From Ensifer adhaerens (lineage in GTDB: Bacteria > Pseudomonadota > Alphaproteobacteria > Rhizobiales > Rhizobiaceae), in assembly GCF_020035535.1 (NCBI RefSeq), contig NZ_CP083351.1:372001-436000 (forward strand): a stretch of 64,000 nt of DNA, in the 5' to 3' direction. Made by a program: the position numbers and the translations under genes. The notes under the pieces are model-generated. The model did no database searches. It was not told the origin of the DNA and saw only the letters and a list, made by a program, of their open reading frames with translations. Shown here piece after piece: positions 50,662 through 59,976 of the stretch. Numbering within the stretch: position 1 is the first letter of the stretch; every line of letters begins with the position of its first letter.

Positions 50662-51648
50662 TTACTTGCGGGCTTCGAGCAGCTTGTCGACGTTCTCGGT
50701 CGTGACCGGGGTCCACGGAACGTTGTATTCCTTGTCCTTGCCGTCGTTGAACGGCATGTCGGGGTACTGCGCCCAGATGTCGGACTGCGGCTTGTAGTCA
50801 CCCTTCTTTGCCTGGAAGATAGCGATGTCGAGCGCGCCCTGCGCCTGGGCGCGGGCATCCTGCAGGATCGAAGTCATCGTGCCTTCCTTGACGGCCGTCA
50901 GCGCATCGGTCACGCCGTCGATGCCGGCAATGGCGAAATCGTCGACCTTGAGGCCGGCCGATTTGATTGCCTCGATTGCGCCGAGCGCCATCTCGTCGTT
51001 CTGGCCGATGACGCCGTTGATCTGGCCCTTGTGAGCCGTGAGCCAGTTTTCCATCAGCGTCTGGGCTTCGGCACGCGACCAGTTGGCGGTCTGCTGTTCC
51101 AGGACCTTGACGTCGGGGCACTCGGCGAGCGCCTTCTTGTTGCCTTCGAGACGGGAGATCTGCGCCGACTGGCCGATCGGGCCCTCGATGATCACGACGT
51201 TGCCCTTGCACCCGATCTTGTCGAGCACGGTCTTGGCTTCCATGTAGCCCGAGACCGTGTCGTCCGATCCGACATAGGCGGTCAAGAGATCCGAGTTGAC
51301 GCGCGTGTTGGAGCCGACGACCGGGATCCCGGCGTCGTGTGCGGCTTGAACGGCGGTTGCACCGGCCTCGATATCGATTGGCACGAAGATGATCGCGTTG
51401 AATTTCTGCGTGATCATCGTGTTGAACTGTTCCTGCTGGACCAGCGCGTCGTAGCGGCCATCAAACACGGTCAGTTCGACTTCACCGCTCTTGACGGCGG
51501 GATGATCTTCGAGGGCCGCCGACCAGATCTGCATAAACTCGGCGTTGAGGCCGTAGGGCGCTGCGCCGATCTTGATCTTTTCCTGCGCGACGGCTGACGA
51601 CGCCAAGAGGGCCGTGGCGGAAGCCAGGGCGATCACGAGTTTCTTCAT
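50662..51648 (-). CDS. Ribose-type sugar ABC transporter substrate-binding protein
   Basis: A 328-residue periplasmic binding protein of the RbsB-like family 4 (Peripla_BP_4). The signal peptide spans about residues 1-22 (LVIALASATALLASSAVAQE). Typical motifs are AIIFVPIDIEAGATAVQAAHDAGIPVVGSNT, YVGSDDTVSGYMEA and NGVIGQNDEMALGAIEAIKSAG. GGAGGAG lies 4 nt before the ATG at 51648. The ligand is a sugar or polyol by context. It lies downstream of the ATPase and permease genes and is likely enriched by the hairpin after it. Confidence 0.92.
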   Translation of the reverse strand: MKKLVIALASATALLASSAVAQEKIKIGAAPYGLNAEFMQIWSAALEDHPAVKSGEVELTVFDGRYDALVQQEQFNTMITQKFNAIIFVPIDIEAGATAVQAAHDAGIPVVGSNTRVNSDLLTAYVGSDDTVSGYMEAKTVLDKIGCKGNVVIIEGPIGQSAQISRLEGNKKALAECPDVKVLEQQTANWSRAEAQTLMENWLTAHKGQINGVIGQNDEMALGAIEAIKSAGLKVDDFAIAGIDGVTDALTAVKEGTMTSILQDARAQAQGALDIAIFQAKKGDYKPQSDIWAQYPDMPFNDGKDKEYNVPWTPVTTENVDKLLEARK

Positions 51649-51734
51649 GCTACTCCTCCATATTGTGGTTTCCGCCGCCTTCATGGCGCACGGATTGGTT
51701 GACAGCCGCCGCCAGGCGGCCGTTGTCTTGAGGG

Positions 51735-52739
51735 TCAGAGACCCTGATTGCGTTTCTGGTCGAGCATCACGGCGCCAACGATCAGCGCGCCCTTGAGGAC
51801 TTGCTGGTAGTAGGACTGGATGCCCATCAGATCGAGGCCGTTGTTCATCACGCCGATGATCAGCGCCCCGATCAGCGTTCCCGTGACGCGGCCGACGCCA
51901 CCCGAAAGGCTAGTGCCGCCGATGACGACCGCGGCGATAGCGTCGAGTTCATAGGCGATGCCTGCCTGCGGCAGGGCCGAGCCGGTGCGAGCCGAGAGCA
52001 TCATGCCTGCAAGGCCCGAAAGACCGCCGGAGATGACGTAGACGAGGAAGCGGATGCGGGTGACGTTGATGCCCGAAGTCTTGGCAGCATGCGGATTACC
52101 GCCAACGGCGTAGATGTAGCGGCCGAAGCGCGTGCGGGTCAGGATCCACCAGGATGCGAGAAAGACGGTCGCAAGCAGGATGACCGGCATCGGGATGCCA
52201 AGGATGTTGCCCGTTCCGATCCAGCGGAACTCAGGCGTCAGCGCCGGCACGGGCTTGCCGCCGCCATAGATCAGCGTCATGCCGCGGGCAGCAGACAACA
52301 TGCCGAGCGTGGCGACGAAGGCCGGGACCGAGAAGCGCGAAACGATGAAGCCGACGATGATGCCGCAGGCGACGCCGACGAGAATGCCGATCGCCAGTGC
52401 CACAAAGAAGGGGTAGGGCGCGCCGGCGACACCGGCAGTGGCCGAAGTGGTCGCGAAGCTGGCGCTGACCATTCCGGCAAGGGCCACGACCGAGCCTACG
52501 GATAGGTCTATGCCGCGTGTCAGGATGACGAAGGTCATGCCGATCGCAAGTACGCCGTTGATCGACGTCTGCAAAAGCACGTTCGAGATGTTGCCGGGCG
52601 TCAGGAAGTACTCGTTGGAGAACGAGAGGATGACTGCCAGCAGCAGGAAGGCGAGAAAGATGCCGTATTCCTGGATCAGCGTGCCGCGCTGTTCGGCGCT
52701 GAACCAGCTTCTGGACGGGTTGTTTTCGATGTTGGACAC
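51735..52739 (-). CDS. Ribose-type sugar ABC transporter permease
   Basis: A 334-residue inner-membrane permease (RbsC-like, BPD_transp_2) with about eight to ten membrane segments. Motifs are GISNVL-like NISNVLLQTSINGVLAIGMTFVILTRGIDLSVGS near residues 45-80 and YAVGGNPHAAKTSGINVTRIRF at about 215. GGVGRVTGTLIGALIIGVMNNGL follows. It lies 58 nt after the ATPase gene and 86 nt before the binding-protein gene. It should form a homodimer with the ATPase. Confidence 0.93.
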   Translation of the reverse strand: MSNIENNPSRSWFSAEQRGTLIQEYGIFLAFLLLAVILSFSNEYFLTPGNISNVLLQTSINGVLAIGMTFVILTRGIDLSVGSVVALAGMVSASFATTSATAGVAGAPYPFFVALAIGILVGVACGIIVGFIVSRFSVPAFVATLGMLSAARGMTLIYGGGKPVPALTPEFRWIGTGNILGIPMPVILLATVFLASWWILTRTRFGRYIYAVGGNPHAAKTSGINVTRIRFLVYVISGGLSGLAGMMLSARTGSALPQAGIAYELDAIAAVVIGGTSLSGGVGRVTGTLIGALIIGVMNNGLDLMGIQSYYQQVLKGALIVGAVMLDQKRNQGL

Positions 52740-52797
52740 GGTTCTCAGGCCCCTTTGATGTCGGACAAGCGCTTTTGGCGTCGATCTCGCGGGTGGT

Positions 52798-54276
52798 TCA
52801 GGTCGACAGATGGACGAGGGTTTGGGCGTCGGTCGCCCGGCGGTCGTAGATGCCGGCCGATTTTCCCTGCCGCATGACCAGGATACGGTCGGACATGCCG
52901 AGCACTTCGTCGATCTCGGAGGAAATCATGACGACGGTGCCGCCGGCTGCGGTGAAGTCACAGATGATGCGGTAGATTTCGCGTTTCGCGCCCACGTCGA
53001 CGCCGCGGGTGGGCTCATCAAGCAGGAGCAGTCGCGGTTGGCGCAGGAACCATTTGCCCAGCACCACCTTCTGCTGGTTGCCGCCCGATAGGCCCGAGAC
53101 CGGCATCGTGTCGCGTGCGGCCTTGATGCCGAAGCGAGCGATCATCTCGGCACTGGCTGCCGCCTCGTCCCGCGCCTTCATGACGAAACTTGGGCTCATC
53201 TCGGGAAGGCTGGCCAGGCAGATGTTGCCGCGAACGCTATCGGCAAGATTGAGGCCGCTGACTTTCCTGTCTTCGGTGACAAGCGCGATGCCGCTCGCCA
53301 TTGCGTCGGCCGGCTTGTTGACACTGATCTGCTCGCCCTCGAGCCTCACGTCACCCCGTGCCGGACGGTCGAGGCCGAACAGGCAGTTGAAGATCTCCGT
53401 GCGGCCCGAACCCATCAGCCCGTAGATGCCGAAGATCTCGCCCTTGCGCACGGAAAACGAGATATCCTCGATCTTGCCCGGCAATGTCAGCCCAGAGACC
53501 TCGAGGCCGATCTTGTCGGTGGGAGCGTTGGTCTTGATATATTCCTCGCCGAGTTCGCGCCCGACGATCATCTTGATCAGGCCGGGGCGATCGATATCGG
53601 CCAGCAGGCCGCTGCCGACATAGCCGCCGTCGCGAAAGACCGTGTAGCTGTCGGCGATCTGGAAGATCTCCGACAGCCGATGCGAGACGTAGACGACGCC
53701 CTTGCCTTCGGCCTTGAGGCGAGCGACCGCGGCAAACAGGTGCTGGGCTTCCTTCTCGCCAATCGCTGATGTCGGTTCGTCCATGAAAATCACCTCGGCT
53801 TCGTGGCTGAAAGCCTTGGCGATTTCGACGAGCTGCATCTGCGCGACCGAAAGGGTCAACATCGTCTGTGTGGCGCGGATGCCGAATTCCAGCCGATCCA
53901 GCAATTGCTGGGCATCCCGGTTCATCTTCTTGAAATCGATGCCGCCGAAGCGCCCTGAGGGTTCGCGGCCGAGATAGATGTTTTCGGCCACCGTCATGTG
54001 CGGGACGGGGCTCAGTTCCTGCTCGATGATGGCGATGCCGGAGGCAAGTGCTTCGGCCGGGTTGCCGTAGCGGACTTCCTTGCCGCGCCGCCAGATCGTG
54101 CCGCCGTCGCGTTGCTGGATGCCCATCAGGATCGAAAGGAAAGTGGACTTGCCGGCGCCGTTGCCACCGCAAAGCGCGTGAACCGAGCCGGCCTGAAGTT
54201 CCAGGCGGCCGTCGCGCAAGGCGGCGACGCCTCCGAACGACTTCTTTAATCCCTCAACTTTCAGCAATGGCTGCAT
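52798..54276 (-). CDS. Ribose-type sugar ABC transporter ATPase
   Basis: A 492-residue double-cassette ATPase (RbsA-like). First half: Walker A GGNGAGKS near 36-43, LSVAQMQLVEIAKA signature region and VIFMDEPTSA. Second half: GLMGSGRTEI P-loop, LSGGNQQKVVLGKW signature and LLLLDEPTRGVD Walker B. Both halves keep key residues, though the first P-loop has GGN where most have GEN. GGAGG lies 5 nt before the ATG at 54276. It is the first gene of the polyol operon, with operator-like repeats upstream. Confidence 0.93.
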   Translation of the reverse strand: MQPLLKVEGLKKSFGGVAALRDGRLELQAGSVHALCGGNGAGKSTFLSILMGIQQRDGGTIWRRGKEVRYGNPAEALASGIAIIEQELSPVPHMTVAENIYLGREPSGRFGGIDFKKMNRDAQQLLDRLEFGIRATQTMLTLSVAQMQLVEIAKAFSHEAEVIFMDEPTSAIGEKEAQHLFAAVARLKAEGKGVVYVSHRLSEIFQIADSYTVFRDGGYVGSGLLADIDRPGLIKMIVGRELGEEYIKTNAPTDKIGLEVSGLTLPGKIEDISFSVRKGEIFGIYGLMGSGRTEIFNCLFGLDRPARGDVRLEGEQISVNKPADAMASGIALVTEDRKVSGLNLADSVRGNICLASLPEMSPSFVMKARDEAAASAEMIARFGIKAARDTMPVSGLSGGNQQKVVLGKWFLRQPRLLLLDEPTRGVDVGAKREIYRIICDFTAAGGTVVMISSEIDEVLGMSDRILVMRQGKSAGIYDRRATDAQTLVHLST

Positions 54277-54503
54277 GGTTTCCTCCACGCGTCGTCAATT
54301 TCGACAAAAATCACATTGAGATCGACAAATGTCAATCGCACAATTTTACTTTTGATAATTGAACTACGACTTTTGTAAAGCTGCGATATCGCCAAACGCA
54401 CCGATCGAGGCAGGCCGTTGGTGCTGAAGCTGGCAGGAATTCAGTTCCAGCGCGTTGAAATCGGGGGGTCCACGCCTTCGGCCGCGGGAACTTAGGCCTC
54501 ACA
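54277..54503. other. Promoter region of the polyol operon
   Basis: About 230 bases, AT-rich in 54295-54375, between the divergent operon start and a chemoreceptor remnant. It contains the repeats described at 54301-54361. The 54380-54500 part has no recognisable coding. Confidence 0.5.
54301..54361 (-). promoter_or_regulatory. Candidate SorC-type operators
   Basis: TCGACAAAAATCA (54301-54313) and TCGACAAATGTCA (54322-54334) are direct repeats matching 11 of 13 bases, 21 nt (two helical turns) apart. CAATT (54341-54345) and AATTG (54357-54361) form an inverted repeat next to them. They lie 25-85 nt upstream of the operon start and would suit the SorC-DhaK regulator encoded in the operon. Confidence 0.4.
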
Positions 54504-54836
54504 TTGGCGGGAGTAACGCGGCAATTGGTTGCCGTCGCCTTGGACCTGCAGCAGATCAATACTGCCGTCAACCAAATGGATCAGGACACGCAGAAGAATG
54601 CGGCGATGGTCGAGGAAACCACGGCTGCGATCCACAGCCTTTCGCGAGAAGTGTCTTCGCTGAACGAACTCATCGCACTATTCAAAGTGACCGCGGTGGC
54701 GCCAAAGGCACCCAACACAGCATACCCGACGGTCGTGTCTCCGCCGCACTCGCCCGCGCGTGATCTCAGACGCCGGCTGATTGGCGCATCCGGCAACAGT
54801 GCGACGTTGAGACGAGAGGACTGGGAAGAGTTCTAG
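54504..54836 (+). pseudogene. C-terminal remnant of a methyl-accepting chemotaxis protein
   Basis: The frame from about 54550 reads QQINTAVNQMDQDTQKNAAM, then VEETTAAIHSLSREVSSLNE and LIALFKV, the last helix of an MCP signalling domain. A variable linker and the terminal EDWEEF resemble a CheR/CheB tether. The sensor, HAMP and most of the signalling domain are gone. An ATG at 54504 gives an open frame of 110 residues, but it cannot form a chemoreceptor. Confidence 0.8.
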
Positions 54837-55035
54837 GTACGCGAGGGTCAGATCCCAATGATCGCTGCTGTAGCTGAAGCAATGGACCCGAAACTCGCCC
54901 GGATATGCTTCTGCGCCGACGGGCTGAGGATCCATATCCAAGTTCGTAAAGAGGGAAGTTGCCTGGGGGCGTTCAATCGAGGAGGCGCGCATGGCGCGAA
55001 GCTTCGTTCGAGGCTTGTCCATGCAGCATGGCACA

Positions 55036-55518
55036 TCACAAGCCGAGCCATAAGCCGGCAGTCAGAAAGGCGAGTGTGCCCGCCGCGACTTTCATGCCTC
55101 GGCTGTGGAACACGCGCGCCATACGAGATGGGTGTCCTGGACGGCCGGTAATGTAGCGTTCCGTGACGTCAGCGTCGGCATGCATAATGTCTTCATCATC
55201 CCAGCCGAACGCTTCACAGGCCATTGTCGGCCAAACCGAGCTTTGATTGAGCTCATCGATCGCCCTCAGACTACGTTCCTGCATCGCCTTTAAGGTGGCT
55301 TCCTTGGGCTGAGGCGTCTCGGTTATCTTGACTGCGACAAGGTCCGAAACCCTGACGATGTTCTTACCGATATTCACGCTCCCTCCGGTGCGATAGGGGA
55401 CGACGAAGCGTTTGATGAACTGCCTTTCGTTCAGGTCGGAAAACACCAGAACAGCCTTATCCGCGGCCTGCGAGGTGCAAACGACGACGTGGAAGTATGA
55501 TTGCTGCGGTTCGCCCAT
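55036..55518 (-). CDS. Hypothetical tail-anchored protein
   Basis: A 160-residue protein I cannot name. It opens with MGEPQQSYFHVVVCTSQAAD and continues FSDLNERQFIKRFVVPYRTGGSVNIG, which reads like a compact small domain. A helical region follows (EATLKAMQERSLRAIDELN), and a hydrophobic C-terminus (VAAGTLAFLTAGLWLGL) looks like a membrane anchor. The start at 55518 has an AGG at a suitable distance; an ATG at 55665 would add 49 residues of uneven composition. It shows no clear link to neighbours. Confidence 0.6.
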   Translation of the reverse strand: MGEPQQSYFHVVVCTSQAADKAVLVFSDLNERQFIKRFVVPYRTGGSVNIGKNIVRVSDLVAVKITETPQPKEATLKAMQERSLRAIDELNQSSVWPTMACEAFGWDDEDIMHADADVTERYITGRPGHPSRMARVFHSRGMKVAAGTLAFLTAGLWLGL

Positions 55519-55909
55519 CACGCGCCTGCAAGTCCTCGATTTCCGCCGAGAAGTATCGCCAGTGACCGTCAGTTGAAGCATCCGGTCCACCGTATCAGAC
55601 GAATATGAAGGTGATGCGTACGTCCCCGGTTCGGGCTCGCACGTCTCTGTCGCAAAATGTTCCAACTGCCAGTCGCAAGAGCCAGTCGCACAAGCCGCCG
55701 GAATCGGTTGCTGGCACAGATGCTCATGACGCCCGGTTCCGCCAGGGCGTTGCAGGCAAGCCGGATGCGAACGCTGGAACGGCTGCGCGCTTCTGCCATC
55801 CCTCCGTGTGAAGGGTATGAGTTTTAGGAATGACCCCTGCGCGATAGTCGTTTGTCAGACAGGGTCGAATACCCGATCTATGCGTCCCACTGGAGAGGAG
55901 GACGCATTT
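55519..55909. other. Divergent intergenic region before the lyase operon
   Basis: About 390 bases. No gene is recognised. The promoter of the aspartase-like operon should be in the last 150 bases, but I see no strong consensus hexamers. Confidence 0.35.
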
Positions 55910-57283
55910 ATGATCGCAGGCCACGGCCCGACCCGTCAGGAAGTTGACAGCATTGGCGCGCACGCCGTGCCAGCGGCGGCCGTATACGGCATCCAGACGC
56001 AGCGGGCAGTCGAGCTCTATCCGCTCGAGGGGGCCGCGGGGTTTGCCGACTACCCTTTGCTCCTTGCCGCCATGCTGCATGTCAAGAAGGCGGCCGCGCG
56101 GACCAATATCGAGATCGGCGCGATCGAGGCGCCCATGGGCCAGGCGATCATCAAGGCGATCGACGATCTCCTGGCGCGCATCCCCCCCGAGGCATTCCCG
56201 GTCCATGCCTTCCATGGCGGCGGCGGGATCTCGTTCAACATGAACATCAACGAGGTCCTGGCCAACCTTGCCAATGCCAGAGATTTCGGCGTCGCCTTTG
56301 GCACCTATGCGCCCATCCACCCGAACGACCATGTGAACGCCAATCACTCCACGGCCGACTGTTTTTCGACCGGCTGTCATATCGCCGCACTCGCCGCCTT
56401 CGATGGCCTTTCGCAGGAAATTGAAGGACTTGCTGCCGATCTCGACAGGCTGGGCGCCGAATGGACGCCACTGCGCAAGCTCGCCCGCACGTGCCTCCAG
56501 GATGCCGTAGACATCGGTTTTGAAGACTATCTTGGCGGTGTCGCGTCTTGCCTGCGCCATAATCTGGCGCGGGCGGCACAAGATGCCGAGGACCTGCGCC
56601 ACGTCAGCATTGGCGGCAACATCATCGGTCGTTCTACCGATTGCGATCCCGGTTTCTTCGCGCTGATCATTCCCGCGCTCAACGAGCAGCTTGAAGCAGC
56701 CGGACTGCCGGCCGCGCTCACCCGAACCGGCAACCTTTATTCGGCCTCGCAGGCGCACGACCCTCTTTTGGCTCTTGCCGGATCGCTCGAACAGACCGCG
56801 CGCACGCTGATCCGTTTCGCCAAGGATTTGCGCCTGATGGCCTCGGGACCGCATGGTGGTCTCGCTGAGATCCGCCTGCCTGCGGTGCAGCCGGGGTCCT
56901 CGGCCATACCGGGCAAGGTCAACCCGACGATCCCGGAATTCATGGTGCAATGCGGCATGATGGCCTGTGGTCGCGCGGCCGCGGTGGCCATGACCGCAGA
57001 TCATGGGGAGATGGACTATAATCCATGGGAAGCGGTGGTTGTCACCGGCCTCCTCGACATGATCGCGATCCTCACTTCAGGGGTTTTTACCTTCAGGCGC
57101 AATTGCGTGCAGGGCATGCGGCCTGATGCGAAGCGCAACACCGACAATGCCACCAGTCTCTTGCCCTCGCTGATCCGGCTGAAACAGCTGAAGGGCTACA
57201 GCTATGCCTCCGCCATCGCAAAGGAGGCCGCCGGCGACGTCGACTTCGTACGCCGCAAGGTGACTGAGGCCGAAGCCGGCTGA
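55910..57283 (+). CDS. Aspartase/fumarase-superfamily lyase
   Basis: A 457-residue cytoplasmic lyase of the aspartase/fumarase superfamily. Members eliminate ammonia, water or an amine from succinyl-type substrates. The three conserved regions are present: HPNDHVNANHSTAD (about residue 140), GGNIIGRSTDCD (where aspartases have GGTAVGTG) and the signature GSSAIPGKVNPTIPE. The N-terminal VPAAAVYGIQTQRA is aspartase-like. The changed second region suggests a substrate other than aspartate. AGGAGG lies 8 nt before the ATG at 55910; a longer start at 55808 lacks one. It heads an operon with an aldehyde dehydrogenase. Confidence 0.87.
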   Translation: MIAGHGPTRQEVDSIGAHAVPAAAVYGIQTQRAVELYPLEGAAGFADYPLLLAAMLHVKKAAARTNIEIGAIEAPMGQAIIKAIDDLLARIPPEAFPVHAFHGGGGISFNMNINEVLANLANARDFGVAFGTYAPIHPNDHVNANHSTADCFSTGCHIAALAAFDGLSQEIEGLAADLDRLGAEWTPLRKLARTCLQDAVDIGFEDYLGGVASCLRHNLARAAQDAEDLRHVSIGGNIIGRSTDCDPGFFALIIPALNEQLEAAGLPAALTRTGNLYSASQAHDPLLALAGSLEQTARTLIRFAKDLRLMASGPHGGLAEIRLPAVQPGSSAIPGKVNPTIPEFMVQCGMMACGRAAAVAMTADHGEMDYNPWEAVVVTGLLDMIAILTSGVFTFRRNCVQGMRPDAKRNTDNATSLLPSLIRLKQLKGYSYASAIAKEAAGDVDFVRRKVTEAEAG

Positions 57284-57314
57284 CCTTTCCCTCCCAATCA
57301 CTTCTAAGCAAGGC

Positions 57315-58820
57315 ATGAAAGACATGTTGCAGGAAACCGAACTTGCCTGGGCTCAGCGTTGGCTCACAGCTGAGAAAAAGCAATATATCGATGGCCAGTG
57401 GGTCCGGGGCGCCGGCGCTAAATGGTCTGTGATCAACCCGGCGACCGGTAAGGCGCTTTGCGCAATACCACTTGCCGATGCAGACCAGGTCGAGACCGCA
57501 GCGGTTGCCGCCAACCGCTGCCATCGCAGCGAGGTCTGGAGCCGAAAGACGTCGCGCAAGACCCGCTCTGACCTGTTGAACGCCATCGCCCGGCTGATCC
57601 GCGAAAATGTCGAAAAGCTGTCGCTGCTCGAAAGCCTTGCCAACGGCAAGACCTACGCCGAGGCGCTGGTCGACGACATCCCGACCTGCGCCGACATTTT
57701 CGAATATTATGCCGGCTGGACGGACAAGTATTACGGCGAGGTCTCGCCTGTCGAGGACGGGTTCCTGAACTTCACCTCGAAGGACCCGGTTGGCGTCTGC
57801 GGGCTGATCGCGCCCTGGAACTTCCCGCTCTACCAGGCCAGCCTGAAGATCGCTCCGGCGCTTGCCATGGGCAATACCGTGGTGATGAAGCCGTCGGAGT
57901 TCACACCGCTCGCCACGCTCTATCTCGTAGAGTTGATCGATCGCCATCTCGACCTGCCGAAGGGCCTCCTGAACCTTGTCCTCACCGATGGCGAGGCAGC
58001 AAACCAGCTCACCCTCAGCCGCAACGTGCACAAGGTCTCCTTCACCGGCTCGACAGTGGTCGGACGCAAGATCGTGCAGAATTCGGGCGTCTCGAACCTC
58101 AAGGCCGTGACGCTGGAACTGGGCGGCAAGTCGCCTTGCATCTTCTTCGACGATACGCCGAACCTCGACGGGGCGATCGACCGGGCCTTCACCGTGATGT
58201 TCTCGCACAAGGGTGAGAAATGCTCGGAACCGACACGCTTTCTCATCCAGAAGGGTATCTATGACTATGTGCTGGAGCGGCTGATCGACAAGGCCGAGGC
58301 GGTGCGTTGCGGCGATCCGCTTGCGTCTGGAACCCAGCAGGGTCCGCAATGCAACGAGGCGCAGTTCCGTCGCATCATGAACTATATCGAGATCGGCAAG
58401 ACCGAAGCAGAGCTTGTCGCGGGTGGACGCGATGACCGGGCGGGAGAGAACGCCGACGGCCTCTTTATCCGTCCCACCATCTTTTCAAACGTGCCGCAGA
58501 CCGCCCGCATCGTGCAGGAGGAGATTTTCGGCCCCGTTCTCTCCTGCACGCCCTTTTTTACGGCGGAGGAGGCGGTGACCCTTGCCAACGACACGGTCTA
58601 TGGCCTCGCCGCGGGGGTCTATACCGGCAACGTGACCCTGGCCCACCGCATGGCCGAGCGGCTGGATGCCGGCATGGTCTTTGTCAACCGTTACGGTTGC
58701 TATGGGCTTTCCAGTCCCTTTGGCGGCTTCAAGGAAAGCGGCTGGGGCAAGGAAATGGCCGTGCATTCGCTTTCCTCCTACACCCGGACCAAGGGGACCT
58801 GGGTCTATTTCGGCGATTGA
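57315..58820 (+). CDS. NAD(P)-dependent aldehyde dehydrogenase
   Basis: A 501-residue cytoplasmic dehydrogenase of the ALDH superfamily that oxidises an aldehyde to an acid. IAPWNFPLYQASLKIAPALAMGNTVVMKPSE is the NAD-binding part near 165-195. FTGSTVVGRKI is the glycine motif, LELGGKSP holds the catalytic Glu, and HKGEKCSEPTRFLI the catalytic Cys. The Cys motif (GEKC in place of GQ-x-C) is slightly unusual. FGGFKESGWGKE near the end is standard. It starts 31 nt after the lyase gene. The ATG at 57324 is an alternative start. Substrate unknown. Confidence 0.92.
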   Translation: MKDMLQETELAWAQRWLTAEKKQYIDGQWVRGAGAKWSVINPATGKALCAIPLADADQVETAAVAANRCHRSEVWSRKTSRKTRSDLLNAIARLIRENVEKLSLLESLANGKTYAEALVDDIPTCADIFEYYAGWTDKYYGEVSPVEDGFLNFTSKDPVGVCGLIAPWNFPLYQASLKIAPALAMGNTVVMKPSEFTPLATLYLVELIDRHLDLPKGLLNLVLTDGEAANQLTLSRNVHKVSFTGSTVVGRKIVQNSGVSNLKAVTLELGGKSPCIFFDDTPNLDGAIDRAFTVMFSHKGEKCSEPTRFLIQKGIYDYVLERLIDKAEAVRCGDPLASGTQQGPQCNEAQFRRIMNYIEIGKTEAELVAGGRDDRAGENADGLFIRPTIFSNVPQTARIVQEEIFGPVLSCTPFFTAEEAVTLANDTVYGLAAGVYTGNVTLAHRMAERLDAGMVFVNRYGCYGLSSPFGGFKESGWGKEMAVHSLSSYTRTKGTWVYFGD

Positions 58821-58878
58821 AACACTCGCCTTCTCCCCGTCGCACATCCTCCCAACGCTCCATCCGAAAGTCTGAAGA

Positions 58879-59916
58879 ATGCAATACATCCGTCTCGGTC
58901 AATCCGGCCTCAAAGTCTCTCGACTGTGCCTCGGCACGATGAACATGGGCTCCAAGAACTGGAAGCCCTGGATTTTCGACGAGAGCGAAAGTGAGCCGAT
59001 TATTGCCCATGCGCTCGACAACGGCGTGAACTTCATCGATCTCGCCGACTTCTATTCGGCCGGCGCGGGCGAGGAGGTGGTGTGCAACGTGTTGCGCCGG
59101 GTGGCACGCCGGGAAGAACTGATCATCACCACCAAGCTCGGCTACGCCATCGGCAAGGGCGTCAACAGTGGCGGTCATTCGCGAAAGCGTGTCTTCGACG
59201 CCATGGACGGCTCGCTCACGCGCATGAAAAGCGACTACGTCGACATCTACATGCTGCACTACTTCGACACGGAGACCCCGGTCGAAGAGACGATGGAGGC
59301 AATGAACGATCTCGTTCGGGCCGGCAAGGCGCGCTACATCGGCGTCTCGACCATGTTCACCTGGCAGTTCGCCAAGATCCTGAAGGTCTGCGAAAAGAAC
59401 GGCTGGGCCCGCCCGATCAACATGCAGCTTCAGCTCAACTGCGCCTATCGCGAGGAAGAGCGCGAGATGATCCCGTTCTGTGCGGATCAAGGCGTCGGCG
59501 TTTCGGTCTTCAGCCCGCTTGCCCGCGGGATCCTGACCAACGACATGAACTCGATCCGCAACCAGACCGATTTCTTCACCGCCGAAATGTACAACGACCG
59601 CGCCTCGCGCGACATCGCTCTTTCGGTCGCTCGGGTAGCCGAGGCGCGCGGCGTCAGTCCGGCGCAGATTGCCCAGGCCTGGGTTCTCGGGAAGCCGGAA
59701 ATCTCATCCATGCTGGTCGGCGCCGATACCAAAGCGCAGTTCGACAGCGCCCTGGCGGCGCTCTCGACCGCGCTCGATGCTGACGAGGTGTTCGAAATCG
59801 AGCGCAACTACACGCCCTGCGACCTGATCAACGACTACACCGCAGGCAAGCGTCTGCCGCGCGAGCCGCGCCCGGCCGCCGGACGTTTCGCGGCACCCAT
59901 GGCAGCAGTTGCCTGA
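58879..59916 (+). CDS. Aldo/keto reductase
   Basis: A 345-residue cytoplasmic NADPH-dependent oxidoreductase with a TIM barrel. The catalytic tetrad is visible: Asp and Tyr in FIDLADFYSAG, Lys in ITTKLGY and His in IYMLHYFD. SPLARGILT and AWVLGKPEISSMLVGAD complete the cofactor site. It is nearest to the YghZ/AKR14-like and sugar-dehydrogenase groups. Spacing of 58 nt from the ALDH gene fits one operon. It may interconvert carbonyl and alcohol groups on the imported compound. Confidence 0.9.
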   Translation: MQYIRLGQSGLKVSRLCLGTMNMGSKNWKPWIFDESESEPIIAHALDNGVNFIDLADFYSAGAGEEVVCNVLRRVARREELIITTKLGYAIGKGVNSGGHSRKRVFDAMDGSLTRMKSDYVDIYMLHYFDTETPVEETMEAMNDLVRAGKARYIGVSTMFTWQFAKILKVCEKNGWARPINMQLQLNCAYREEEREMIPFCADQGVGVSVFSPLARGILTNDMNSIRNQTDFFTAEMYNDRASRDIALSVARVAEARGVSPAQIAQAWVLGKPEISSMLVGADTKAQFDSALAALSTALDADEVFEIERNYTPCDLINDYTAGKRLPREPRPAAGRFAAPMAAVA

Positions 59917-59976
59917 GGAGGAGGGCGGACCGGATGGCGGTCCGCCGCAAGGCAAATTCTAGAGGGAGAAGAGGAA

